Shown here piece by piece: positions 22,920 through 35,084 of a DNA stretch of 64,000 nucleotides (its first letter is position 1; each line of letters opens with the position of its first letter). Source of the DNA: Hirsutella rhossiliensis (taxonomy: Eukaryota > Ascomycota > Sordariomycetes > Hypocreales > Ophiocordycipitaceae); contig NW_025408667.1 in NCBI RefSeq assembly GCF_020360975.1, forward strand, positions 8,308,001-8,372,000. Direction: 5' to 3'. The translations under genes were made by a program, and so were the position numbers. A model generated the notes under the pieces. It had not been told where the DNA came from and did no database searches. It was given only the letters and a program-made list of their open reading frames with translations.

Positions 22920-25900
22920 TAGATAAGTTAAAGACCTTAAAGAAGTAGTTAAACTAAAATAGCTAGGACTATTCGATAGTACTTATAGTATACTTTAAGA
23001 CTTTCTTACTTAACTTAAGGCCTACTACTAGTTTTACCTTACGAAACTCTTAGACCTAGTCGAAAAGGTACTCTATATAGGAAATTATTTATCTAGAATA
23101 GTACTTACTTAGTTTAAACCTATTATAAGGGACTTTCTCGATAACTAACTAGCGTAATAAGATAATAAGATAGATAAAGTCTTTACTAGTTTCTAAGGAT
23201 TTAAAGAAGCTATTATAAAGGTATTTAGAATAACTAATAAGGAATAAGAAGCTAAATAAAAACTTTAAGAACTCCGATAAAGGATCTTAGTATTAGATTA
23301 TACTATAAAGTTCTAATAAGTTACCTTAAAGCTTAATTAAGATAACGAACCTCTTATATTATAATTCTACGATAGGCTTAAAAAAGAAGTTAAGGACGAG
23401 CTCTATAAGGAAAGTCGACCTAATAACCTCTCGGACTATATTACTATAATAGTATAAATTAACGATAGATAATATACGCGACGCTAAGAAAAGAAATAAG
23501 GAAGAGGAAACTAGAACCCTTCTTATAAGAATAACTTTAACTAACGCGCTAACTATAAAAAAAAGCGCGAAACTCTTATTACCTATACTTATATAACTAA
23601 CCTAGGTAGGATAGATCTAGATATAATATAGAAAAGTAAAAGAAAGTATTTTAACTATAGGAAACTTAGATATTACTCTAAAGAATATAGATAACCTTAT
23701 AAGGAAAAGAAAACCTACTAAGTATTAGCCCTAAAAGGTAAGAAATACCTAAACGCTACTAATAGATAGGAACTAAAGTATAAACTCCTTAGTTAAACTA
23801 TATATTATAACGACGAATATATAGTATACTTAAGCAATAAGAATAGTACTAGATAGTTCTTAAAGCTATTAAAGAAAACCCTTATAATAATATAATAAAG
23901 GGACCTTAAAATATAAAAATAAGTTAAATTCGTAGAACTAAAATACCCCTATCTTAAAAGAGTCTCTTAAGACTAGATTAAGAAGAACGGTAAACGATTC
24001 TAAGAGGATATATAAAATAAAAATCGATAATAATAATAGGTAGTCTATAAATAATATAATAAAGAAGATATAGATATAGCCCTTATATTTACGAAACTTA
24101 GATAATAACTTAAAAAGGAATAACGAAGTATCGATAATATAAGCTTTAAAGAATAAGAAATACCTAGAGAAATAGAAAACGAGAACGAACTTATACTACT
24201 ACCCTCGCTACTAAGGGAAAATACTATAATTAGAGAATATACTTTATACTTTAAAGAATTTAAAGAAATACTTAAAATTAAAACCTAATAAATACCTTAA
24301 ATTCTTATAGAAAACTAATAAGCTATATTAATTCGATATTAACTAGTACTACGTAAGGAAACTATATTATAGCTATTACTATAGTCGATACCTTTATAGC
24401 TCTATAATAAGAATAGTAACTATAAGGAGAATTTAAAGGCGATCTATAAATACTACTTACTTATAAGTACTATAAGTATATTTTATAGATATTATACGTC
24501 TACCTAAATTATATAATATACTTTTAGAAAAAGGTATAATATAACGCCTTTTTAGTTAGGTTTAAAAGATAAGTACTTTTAAAACCCTACCTAAGTATAG
24601 AACTAGACTACTAGAAAATCGATTAACGCTACTTAAACGACTAAGTTATATTATTAGAACCTAATTATAGTATACTACTTAAATACTACGATAATTATAG
24701 TTTATTAATAAGATATCTTTTAGAGATATATAAAATCTATAAATATACTAAAATAAAAGAATACTATAACGCTACTTACTCTAAGGTATCTAAACCCTTA
24801 ATCTTTTAAAGACGTATATAATAAGTTAAATATAATAAAGAAGATTATAACGAATATATATACTTAAACTATAAAGTTTATAAATACGAAAAAGTATAAG
24901 TATAATATAAACGATATAACGGTATATTAAAAGATTATTAGTAATATATATAAAGGCTATAAGCTATATTCGACTAAGGAAATATTAATATAGAAATACT
25001 ACGCGAAAAATAAAAAGACGCTAAATAAAAACTTAACCTTTAGTATAAAAATAAATAGAATTATAAAGTATAGTATATAATTAACTATAAAGTAGTATAA
25101 TATAAATAATATAGTATTAAGAAATAAGAAATCTTCGATTAGCTATAAGAAATTAGTCTCTTAAGCCCCGATATAATACTATATAATAAAAATATAAAGA
25201 AACGATATTAATAATAAATTAAAGAAGAATACCTAAATAAAACGAATAAGGACTAAGTAAAAAATAAGGTACGCTATCTATAAAAGGGCTATAAACTAGT
25301 ATAATATAATAAGATCTAAGGACCCTATATATAGTAACGGTAAGCTATAGCGACTAAATAGTATTAGATATCTAAATCGCGGGATATTATATATATATAC
25401 TTTTAGACTATAGCGCGATAGGTAATTACGTTTTACCTAAAGTCGTTAATTATTACCGACTTATATAGAGATATAAGATAGATCTATATAAACTTATAAA
25501 TATTAAAGGAGAAGCCTTTAACTATAATAATAGAATTATTAATATAGAGATTAATTACCTTAATATTAATATCTAGAGCTATAACGAATAAGTTAACTTC
25601 GATATTATAGATATTAAAGAATACGACCTTATATTAAGGCTTTTATAGCTATAGGAGAGCAACTTATTAATTAACTAGAAAACTAGCTAGCTATATTAAA
25701 ACGAAGATATAAGTTTCTAGGACTAGTAGATTTAAAAGAAAGTAAAATTTTACGATAATTTAGCTACTAAATAAGATAAAAGGGATAACTATTTAAGTAA
25801 ATTATTATAGGCTTTAGCGATATAAACGAAAATAATAACTAAACCGGCGGATATAATAAAATCGACTAATAAGACCTATATACTAACTAATATAGCTATA

Positions 25901-28900
25901 TAACTTAGTATCCGATATAAATAAAATAAAGGATATAATATAAAGATCTAAAGAGTTATTACTATTTTAAGGAAAGACCTTAAACGAATTAATAAAGAGC
26001 TTAAGTTAAGAGAAACTAACTCTTAAAAGAAAGAATAAAGCCTATAAGATAGAATAAAGAATATCCCCTAGGAATACTAAAAATATAATAAACTCTTTAA
26101 GGAAGAACTTAAGATAGGGTTACCTAAATATAGCTAATAGGACTATAAAATTTATCTTAAGGATAGAATAACGCCGACGTTTTATAAAATCTATAACCTA
26201 AATAAAAAGTAACTATAAACGCTATATAACTACCTTAATAAGAATCTATAAAAGGGATATATATAAATATTAATATCTAAAGTAAGCTATCTAGTTATAT
26301 TTATTTTAAAAAAAAACGGTAAGCTACGACTAGTTATCGACTATAAACGCTTAAACGATATTATAATAAAGGACCGAATACTATTACCGCTTATATCGGA
26401 ACTATAAGATCGATTATATAGTAAAAAATAGTTTATAGCCCTCGATTTTAGAGGCGCCTATAACTTAATATATATAAAAAAGGGATATAAATAGATAATA
26501 GCCTTTAAAACGAAATTCGGACTATTTAAATATCTAGTAATATTATTTAGACTTATAAATATACTAGCTACCTTTTAACGGATAATTAATAATATCCTAC
26601 GCGAATACTTAGATATCTTTATAGTAGTATACCTAGATAATATCCTAATCTTCTTAGATACCTTAGAAGAATATAAGGAATATATCTATAAGATACTCCG
26701 CGTACTTTAAAATATAAAGTTACTAGTTAAACTAAAGAAAAGTAAGTTCTATATATAAGAAGTAGACTTCCTTAGATATATAATCTTATTAAGAGAGATA
26801 TAAATATAATAAGATAAGATTAACTTAGTTAAAGAATAGCTAACGCTAAAGAACGTTAAGGACGTATAAAGTTTCCTAGGATTTATAAATTACTACTAAT
26901 AACTTATTAAAGATTTTAGAAAGATTATAATACTACTATATAACTTAACGAAAAAGGAAAAAGAATTTATATAGGACGATAAAGCTAACGAAGCTTTTAA
27001 ATATATTAAGACTATAATTATATAAGAACTAGTCTTAACTACCTTTAATCTAAAATAATAAATCGAACTTAAAACTAATATATTAAACTTTACTCTAGGA
27101 GTATAAATCGGATAAAAAGATAATAAAGGAAGACTATAATTAATTATATTCTACTTAAAAAAGCTATATAGCGTAGAACTTAATTACCCTATTTATTATA
27201 AAGAATTCCTTATAATTATTTAAGCTTTTAAGGAATTTTAATACTACCTTCTTAAAAGTAAATATAAAGTTAAGGTCTATATAAATTATAAGAATATCTT
27301 ATACTTTATAATAATATAATAGTTAAATAGACAATAGATCTAATAGGCCGAATACTTATTAGAATTCGACTACGAAATAATCTATAGAAAAGGAATAGAA
27401 AACGGTCGAGCTAATACTCTTAGTCGACGAAGTAACTATAATATAAAAGTACTTATAGCGAAAAGATAGCTCCTAGAAATCAATAAAAATAGGAACTACT
27501 AGTAACGATAGCTAAATATAATATTTAAAGTATAACCTAATAACTTAATATACTAAAAGATCCTAAAATAAATAAAAGAATATAAAGTACTAAATAAATA
27601 TAATATAGAATATTTAGAAGTTTTAATATATAAAAATAAAATCTAGATACTATTAAAATTACAAGATAAAGTTATATAAGATATATATAAATATCTAATA
27701 TATAGATATTAAGGAATCTAAAAAATAATAGAATAGATTAAACGATAATATAACTTCTTATAGCTTAAGGAAGTAGTATAATAAGTTATTAAAGAATATA
27801 AACTTTACGTATAAAGTAAAGCTAAACGATATAAACTATATAGAGAATTATAACCGCTACTAGTACTAGAAAAACCATAGGATTTAATAGCTTTTAATTA
27901 TATTATAAAGCTACTACTATTAAAAGAACCTATAACTAATATTAAGTATAATAGTATATTCGTTATTACTAATAAACTAATAAAGTATAGGTATTTCTTA
28001 CTATATAAAGAACTAAGCAATATAAAAGAGCTAGTATATATATTCCTACGAATAATTATTAGTAATTATAAACTATTAAATAAGATTATCTTTAATAAAG
28101 GAAGTATATTTATAGCTAAGTTTTAGTAAGCTCTTATAGTATAATTAAGAACGAAATATAAGCTTAGTATAGCTTATTACCTATAAATAGATAGATAAAT
28201 AGAACGACTTAACTAAACGCTTAAATAATATTTACGATACTATATTAGCTACGAATAAAACAATTAAGTTAAATAGCTATTAATAGCGTAACTAGCTTAT
28301 AATAGCTTAATTATAGAAATAACTAAGCTCTTACTAGTATACGCTAATTATAGATATAACCTAGAAGTATTTAAGGTTACTTAATAAAGACTATAAGTAG
28401 AACGAGCGATACTATAAGTAAATTAGCTATAAAAATTATATAAAGAAATATAATAAGAACTTTAATTTATAAAAGAATAAATATCTACTTACTATAATCG
28501 GAAAAGATTATAAGGACTAATTTTTTAAGAGGGAGATATAGTCTACCTTATATAATAAAATATTAAAATAAAATAACTAAGTAATAAATTAGATTTTAAG
28601 AAACTTAGACTATTTAAGGTTAAGAAAACTATTTTAAAAGTTAACTACGAACTTTCGCTACTAATAATAATATAGATATACCCGATATTTTATATCTTAT
28701 TATTAAAACTAGCGCTATAAAACGCTAAACTATAGGAAAAAATCGAAGTTAATAACGATTAAGAATATAAAGTAAAATAAATACTAGATATAAGAAAATA
28801 AGGTTAGTAATAAGAATACCTTATTAAGTAGAAGGGATATAGACTAAAGGAAAATACCTAGGAACTACTTAAGCACTTAACCTACTATAGCTCTCTACTT

Positions 28901-28903
28901 TAA
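22920..28903 (+). pseudogene. Gypsy-2 gag-pol polyprotein with chromodomain
   Basis: Read through RIP stops, the frame gives gag (from about 22920), a CCHC knuckle (C-x2-C-x4-H-x4-C, Cys and His mostly now Tyr, about 23645-23690), an aspartic-protease-like region near 25400, RT starting near 26290 with Y-L-D-[N] at 26625-26650, RNase H (about 27040-27330) and integrase (about 27650-28500). A C-terminal chromodomain runs from about 28730, reading Y-L-I-K-[W]-K-G-Y, to tandem stops at 28901-28906. The order RT then integrase and the chromodomain place it in the chromoviruses. Its 3' end overlaps the antisense ORF by about 35 nt. Confidence 0.85.
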
Positions 28904-29687
28904 TAATTTTACTAGAAGGATTAAGAGGGATTAAAGGACTAAGATCTATAAACTCCTTACTAATACTAAACGAGGACTAATTCGCCTTATTAAGAACGCC
29001 TAATAATTATAAGTTATTTACTACCTAATACTTATATATATCGAGTATAGGCAAAACGCTATCCTTAGTATCTACTTCTTAGATATTATAACGAAATAAC
29101 TTAGAACTCTTTTTCTTTATATAATTCCGAATCTTTTAGATATAAGCTAAACGATTAACGGTAATAGATATTTACGACTAAAGGTTCGTAAGCTATACCT
29201 AAAGCTCTAATAAGGCTTCCTTAGCTTCCTCCTTTTTAGAATATAGCCTATACTACTCCGCTAATAATTTAGTTACTAAAAGAAATACGTTAGCTACTAT
29301 ATATAAAAAGAATTAGAAGATACTTATAAGAAGAGGCTACTAAAATACTATTATAATAGGGACGACTACTAGTAATATAATTATTATAGCGCGAAAAATT
29401 TTCGGCTATCTAATAATTTATCTTCTTTGCCTTAAAGTATCGAGTATATAGTATATCGGTAGGATCTCTACTTAAGTTAATATATTCGGTAAGAGTAGCG
29501 CGCTTAGAGGCTTTTCGAAAACGATTCTTTAGTATATAACTAAATATACTATTAGTAGTATATCCTAAAAGGATAAAGAGATAAGGAACGATATACTTAC
29601 GTACGACGCGATAAGGGTATATTTATATATAGCGGCTAAGGTAGCTATAGTAGGTCTTATAGATAAGACTAAAAGGAAGGGAGATAT
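28869..29687 (-). pseudogene. Antisense accessory ORF of Gypsy-2
   Basis: I do not recognise this protein. On the minus strand a first exon (29687-29601, 29 codons, ATA for ATG) ends at a GTAAGT donor (29600). An acceptor before about 29526 leads into a frame rich in charged residues. A second good frame near 29300-28900 reads a Lys/Glu-rich K-K-E-E-A-K-E-A-L-L-E-L stretch, possibly helical. The change of frame between these parts suggests a further intron or an indel that I could not place. Stops in these frames are TAG/TAA only. It overlaps the end of pol tail-to-tail. Confidence 0.5.
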
Positions 29688-29744
29688 TATATTATAACTA
29701 TAGCTACTAGGCCGCTAACGGTCGACCGCGTTAAGTATATAACA

Positions 29745-30139
29745 CGGTCTAATAGATAAATAGTTAGTATAACTATTTAATAGATATAGGATTAAGGGGA
29801 TCGTAAAGATCTAAGTAATCTAGGATTAATAAGATTACTACGCTCTATACGATCTAACGTTAGGGATTATAGCTAGGCCTATAATCTAAGGATAGTCTCT
29901 ATAGGTATATATAGCTACCTACTTTTACTCCTTTAGATAGATAGCTCGATAGCTTTTAATATAGATCTTTATTACGATTCTATCTTTAATTCTAATTACT
30001 TAGTTATAGTCTACGGTCTATAACCTCCGACTTATTACCAACGTAATATACTTATTATTGCTTAGACCACGCCCTATTATATCTACTAATATAAACCCCT
30101 CGATAAGTTTATCCCTTAGGAATAATACCGGTTATTATA
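29745..30139 (+). repeat. Gypsy-2 3' LTR
   Basis: A 395-bp partner of the 5' LTR. It retains slightly more C and G than the left copy (for example ACCACGCC against ACTACGCC), so RIP hit the two LTRs independently. Confidence 0.88.
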
Positions 30140-30505
30140 GAAAGGCTAGCTAAGTAGCTATAATTCCTAGATAGCCGCTAAGGATATTATCCTTAAAGAC
30201 CTTATTAAAGAGTTTAATATATAGTAAGAAGCGTTATAAGGTTATATTACCTATACTTAAAAGCTCTATATATACGCTATATAATAGTATAAGCTACTAT
30301 AGCTAAGGGAGAAATAATAGTATATAGTATATACTATTACTACTTATTCTCTTAAAAGTCTAAGAATAAGTTAACTAGCTAATAAGTATTAATAGGCCGC
30401 CTATAATAAGCGGTAATTTAGTTTTATATTTTAGTACCTATATTTATTTTTTATTTTAAAGAACTAATTTCCTTAATTTTTTACGCTCCCTTTTCTATAC
30501 TAAAC
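30140..30505. other. RIPed sequence without a recognisable feature
   Basis: A+T-rich sequence between the Gypsy-2 3' LTR and an unidentified long ORF. I see no repeat partner elsewhere in the window. Confidence 0.4.
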
Positions 30506-32599
30506 TATGCCTTTCTTATATTTATATTTAAGGTTCCCGCTATCTAAGGCTATAGATACTATAGTAAGGACTTAGTATCTCGCTAGTATTTCTTTAACTA
30601 AATCTACCGCTTACTACTACGCTTAAGCCTTAAGGGATTCTACTAAGTAGTTTAATTATATAAGAATAAAGTAAAGCTTCTTTATAACCTTAAATTTAAT
30701 ATAGCTATATTTACTAAGTAGAAATAAGATAATTATAGTATATATACTAACTATTATAACCTCCTTATTAAGGAAGGATATAATCTTAATATAAGCTTAG
30801 TAAAAGATAGTATATACTATACCCTTTTATCTCTTTTATTATTTTAAGCCCGCGACCTATATAAATATAACTAGCTATACTTTTTTATAACTTATAGCCC
30901 TACCGCTTATTATAATACTATTATAACTCCCGCGACTACTTAAACTAGTAAGAATATAATATTAACTATCTAACTATAGCTAGTTAGCGCTTTTTATTAC
31001 CTTAATCTTAGTACTCTTTTATATATTTCCTTTAATAACTATACTTTATTACTATTAAGCTCTAGTAACTTATTTAATAACTCGCTACCCTTAGTTTTAA
31101 ATATTATAAGGAAAACCCCTAGCACCCCTTATAATGCCTATAAGTAGTTTACCTTATTATTTAATAAAGATAAGCTTCTCCCTTTATTACTATATAACCT
31201 AGATAGAGCTATCTTCCTTAATAAGACTAAGATAATAGCTAGCGCCCTTAAAACTATATAGATCGCTACTATCTTAGCTAATACTATTAATAAGCTCTTA
31301 TTTAAATAGGTTACTTCTATTAACGCTAAGATACTTAATACTATTACTACTATTACTAATATAAAGTGCCTCCCTACTTATTTAAAGATAATTAAGGCTA
31401 TAGCTATAAAGGAGCGTAAAGCTACTAGTACCCTAGGAACCTATAAGTTTAAAGAGAGCCTTAAGCGTACCCTAGCTAAGACTAAAGGATCCGCCGCGGT
31501 TAACCTTACCTTTAACGAGCTATTAAGGAACCTATTTACTAAACGCTTACTCGCCGCCGCCGCGGCCCCGCCCTTTACTCCCTTTAAGTAGGCTAACCTA
31601 TTTACTAAGGAATAAGCTATAAAGCTAGTCCGACTAAAGCTTAACCCCTTCTAGGTTCTAAGCTATAGAAAATATAGACTATTTCCTATTATACCCTTTA
31701 TAGTATACTATAATAACCTAGGCGATCTAGATAGCTATATAGGTATTATTTACTTTAGGTTAAAAGTACTAGTTTTTAGAGCTTTAGATATAGCCGTAAT
31801 TTAAGTAAATCTATTCGCTACTATTTATAAGGAAGCTAACGCTAACCTCTTACTTAGTTAGTACGCTGCTTTTACTAGATTACCCGCTAGCTTTATTTAT
31901 TAGTTTATATTCGCCGCTTACCTCTTAAATAACTTACCTAAGCTTACTATAATATACTAAAGAGCCGCCCGCGTTAGCCCCTTATATATACTAGTAGCGG
32001 CCCGCCCTTATAAAGCTAATATAATAGCTTATTTTAACTTTTTAAACTAAAAGTTTACTAATATATATCTAAGTAGGTTCTAGAACTTAGGCCTAACTAT
32101 ATATATACTAATAATAGTATTCTATAACTATATTCTAGCCTCTTATAATAAACTAGCTATAATACTTTTAATAGAACTAGCTTTAAATAATGCTTAAAAT
32201 ATATATATTTATAAAGCCTTTAATATATTAAATGCCTTAGACGACGAGCTAGTAAGCCCTAAAAAACTAATAAAAGAGAAAGCTAAGGAGGAGATTCCCT
32301 ACCTTACCCTTACCCCCGCGGCGTAAGATAGTCGGTTACTAGTTTAGCTTTATTATATCCTTAGTCTTATTTTTTTCTACTAGCTTAGCTATAAAGAGCC
32401 CTTAGTTATATTTAGTTTTCCCTTAGCTTAGCTATACTATACCCCTAGCCCTACTTTATTTATTACCTTAGTTTAGCTACCTAGCGCCCTTAGTTTTAAT
32501 AGTATTTTACTCTTAGCTTCGCCGCCTTATACCCCTAGCGTTAGTTATACTAGGTTGCGCCTTACATAAAATATAAGTTTTTCGCTTATACTAACCTTA
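30506..32599 (+). pseudogene. Unidentified long RIPed ORF, interrupted by Gypsy-3
   Basis: I do not recognise this protein. A plus-strand frame can be read for about 2 kb with mainly RIP-type stops. It may start at the ATG at 30515, although one or two frame changes occur near 31000 and 31700. Visible parts are a Lys-rich region and Ala-rich stretch (about 31480-31580), a hydrophobic/aromatic middle (31690-32180) and a Lys/Glu-rich segment near 32240-32300. No RT, integrase, transposase DDE or recombinase motif was seen. Gypsy-3 inserted at 32600 with a CCTTA duplication, and the target resumes at 40407 for about 110 bp. Confidence 0.4.
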
Positions 32600-32856
32600 T
32601 ATAAGGGAATACGTATTATAGTACGATTAGTTAGGTAGTAGAGATAGCTAGAGGTACTACGCTATATATATTATATTCTCCTTATCGTAAGACTAAAGCT
32701 TACGAGAAGAGGGATTTCTCCTCTTTAGTCGGAGTAGCAAGTAGTCTATAATATACAAGCGGGGTAGGCATGATTCCCTACTAATACCCTACCGATATAT
32801 TAGTACTATATACCTAAGTACTTTATTAGCCTATACCTCTTAGTAGCGCTCTTATA
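32600..32856 (-). repeat. Gypsy-3a 3' LTR
   Basis: A 257-bp LTR aligned without gaps to 40150-40406 and 57839-58095. In plus orientation it starts TATAAGGGAATA and ends CGCTCTTATA. Confidence 0.92.
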
Positions 32857-33237
32857 ATTATCTCCTCTCTTATATAGACGTCTTAGCTATATCTTTAATA
32901 TATATTACTTTCGCTACGCTATATATATTTAGTTAGGAAGAGAGGTAGTTTCGGTTATATATCGCGTATATACGCCTATATAAGTATACGTTAGTCTATG
33001 CTCTATAACGTTAATAGTTATTATACTAGCGGTTACCGCTAAGTAACTATTATAGTATTACCTATATATCGGCCGCGTAACTATAATATAAAGAGCGTAT
33101 ATATATCTCTCTTACTTCTTCTATTTTCTTTTCTTTTTTAACTCTTCCGCTTATAATTACTATAGAGTTTTACGCCTTTTTTTATTAATCCCTTATACCT
33201 TTTTATATTACTTTTTATCGACGATTTATTAATAATA

Positions 33238-34806
33238 ATACCTTCTACGCTAAAAAAGATAAAGAACTATAACGCTGATTTCCTACGCCGTATATAAGAG
33301 TAAGTAGCGGCGGGTTCGCCCTTAAAGCGTAAGCGATTAGCTTAGAAGTCTTATAGCGACGCTAGTTCCCCCTTAGCAAAGAAAGCTAAGAAAAGTATAG
33401 GGGAATCTTAGTCCTAGGAGACTTTTAGTCTAAGACCTAACGTTAGTAAGGGTCGTGCCCCCGTTACCCTACTAAGTGCCCTAACTCTAATTACTAATAA
33501 GCCTACCTCTATAGGCCCGGAAACTTATAAGTTTATTACCCCTATTAGCGATATTAATACTAACGAGGAGATCGTACTTAGGCGCTCCTAAGTAAGTGCC
33601 GATAACCTAGCTACTTTGTCTTAATAGGGCGGCTCTAGCTAATAAAAGATTATTGCCTAGGCCGCTCCTTAGAATAAGTAGGCTAATATTAACGATAAGG
33701 CCTAGCTAAACGAGGGCTAAGACTATCCGATACCTAGCCGAATAAGGGCTAAGATAACGATAATAGTAATAACGAAGATAGCTACGATCCGACTCCTCCT
33801 ACTAACGAACCTAAGAACGGCGGCGCTAAAGACAAGGGCACCTAAGCGGTGGTATAAGGCGGTCGCGCTCTTATAAAGAAGTGTACCTAATCTAAGGCTA
33901 AAGCCCGCCCGGTTAGGGCCTATAGGGTTATCCCTCGTAAGCTTTAGTATATATATTATTTTAGGACGGTCGTTAAGGAGTATAGTACGACCGAGCCTAA
34001 GCCTATTAAGGTGCTCTCGATTAGCTATATTTTCTTAGGGATTTCCTCGACGCGCTATAAGTAGTACTATAAATATACCGCGACCTATAACTAGGTAAGT
34101 TTCCCTTTAACTTTAAATATTATAATTAATAAGCTAATCTTTCTTAAGGCTGCTACTCTTATATTTAGTAACTAGGCCGATATAGTCGCTATCGTTAAGC
34201 ACCTATATAAGCTTAATAAGCTAAAGACCGGTAACGAGGATACTAAGGATAATAGCTTAGACGCGGGCGTGCTTATTTTCGAGGAGGCTAATTAGCGCCG
34301 TCTCGCTATTATAGTATAGTATTTAGCTAAGGCTTTCGACGCTACTAAGACAGCCTATCGTAAGTCCTTTAGGACTATAAGTATATAAAAGTCTATTATC
34401 GTAAGTTTTATCTAACCCTTTTATTAGCGACCGCCTAACGATATACTAAGTTAAGTATACTAACTACTATATACTAATTAATAAGCGCTATAAGCTTATT
34501 ATTTGCCTTAACCCTATGCCCTTATTCGATATCGCCTATATAAGCCTAGAGTACCGGGCCTAGGAATCCTAGTTAAAACTCTACCTTATTAACGGCGATA
34601 TAAGCTATACTTCGTAGTAATACGCCTTACTATTTACTAAGGCCGAGGTAAGTACTATACTAATAAAGATAGGTCTCGACGCGGAGGATAAGGAAAGAGC
34701 GGAGGATAGGGTAGTTTTAGTATTTCTAAAGGTATTTAGTATAGTAGAGGGGGCGCCTTAGTTAGTTCCTACTACGCCGGCGAAAAAGAAGGGTAGTTAA
34801 AAGTAA
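33238..34806 (+). pseudogene. Antisense accessory gene of Gypsy-3a (3 exons)
   Basis: I do not recognise this protein. The ORF opposes gag-pol and starts at ATA, a probable RIPed ATG. Exon 1 is 33238-34094 (286 codons once a 1-bp deletion near 33730, absent from copy b, is allowed for). Intron 1 is 34095-34148 (54 nt, GTAAGT, GCTAATC, AAG), exon 2 is 34149-34400 (84 codons), intron 2 is 34401-34455 (55 nt, GTAAGT, CCTAACG, AAG) and exon 3 is 34456-34806 (117 codons, stop TAA). The product would have 486 residues. It has a Lys/Arg-rich N-terminus (K-R-K-R and A-K-K-A-K-K), an Asn/Asp-rich low-complexity region and a basic C-terminus resembling a nuclear localisation signal. Confidence 0.75.
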
Positions 34807-35084
34807 TAGATAGGTCTTATCTTTCTTTTATTTAGCTACGACTATCCTTCTCTCCTTTATTATTAGGGCCTTAGTAGAGTTATAGTTTAGTTTTATTTTC
34901 CTTAATAATATTTAATAGGTAGTATAAATAGTTTTCCCTATTTTCTTATTTTACTATTTTATATATAGTTATAGGATATTCGGGCGTGCTAATACGTTAA
35001 TAAGTTAGTAGCGATTTAGTAGGGATTTATTACCGATTTAGTAGCGTCTCCCTATACTAATAGGTTTCCCTACCTTACTTAGTC
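34807..35084. other. Spacer between the antisense gene and pol in Gypsy-3a
   Basis: A 280-bp stretch separates the two convergent stop regions. It is A+T-rich and near-identical in copy b. It may hold the 3' ends of both transcripts; I see no clear polyadenylation signal. Confidence 0.4.

Larger units (their letters stand above)
22345..30139 (+). mobile_element. Gypsy-2, complete chromovirus-type element
   Basis: Two LTRs of equal length (395 bp) bound a 7.8-kb Ty3/Gypsy element with gag, protease, RT, RNase H, integrase and chromodomain on the plus strand, and an antisense ORF between pol and the 3' LTR. No target duplication is visible: CGATA precedes it and GAAAG follows. The left flank is Copia and the right flank is not, so the flanks were probably rearranged after insertion. 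Confidence 0.88.
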
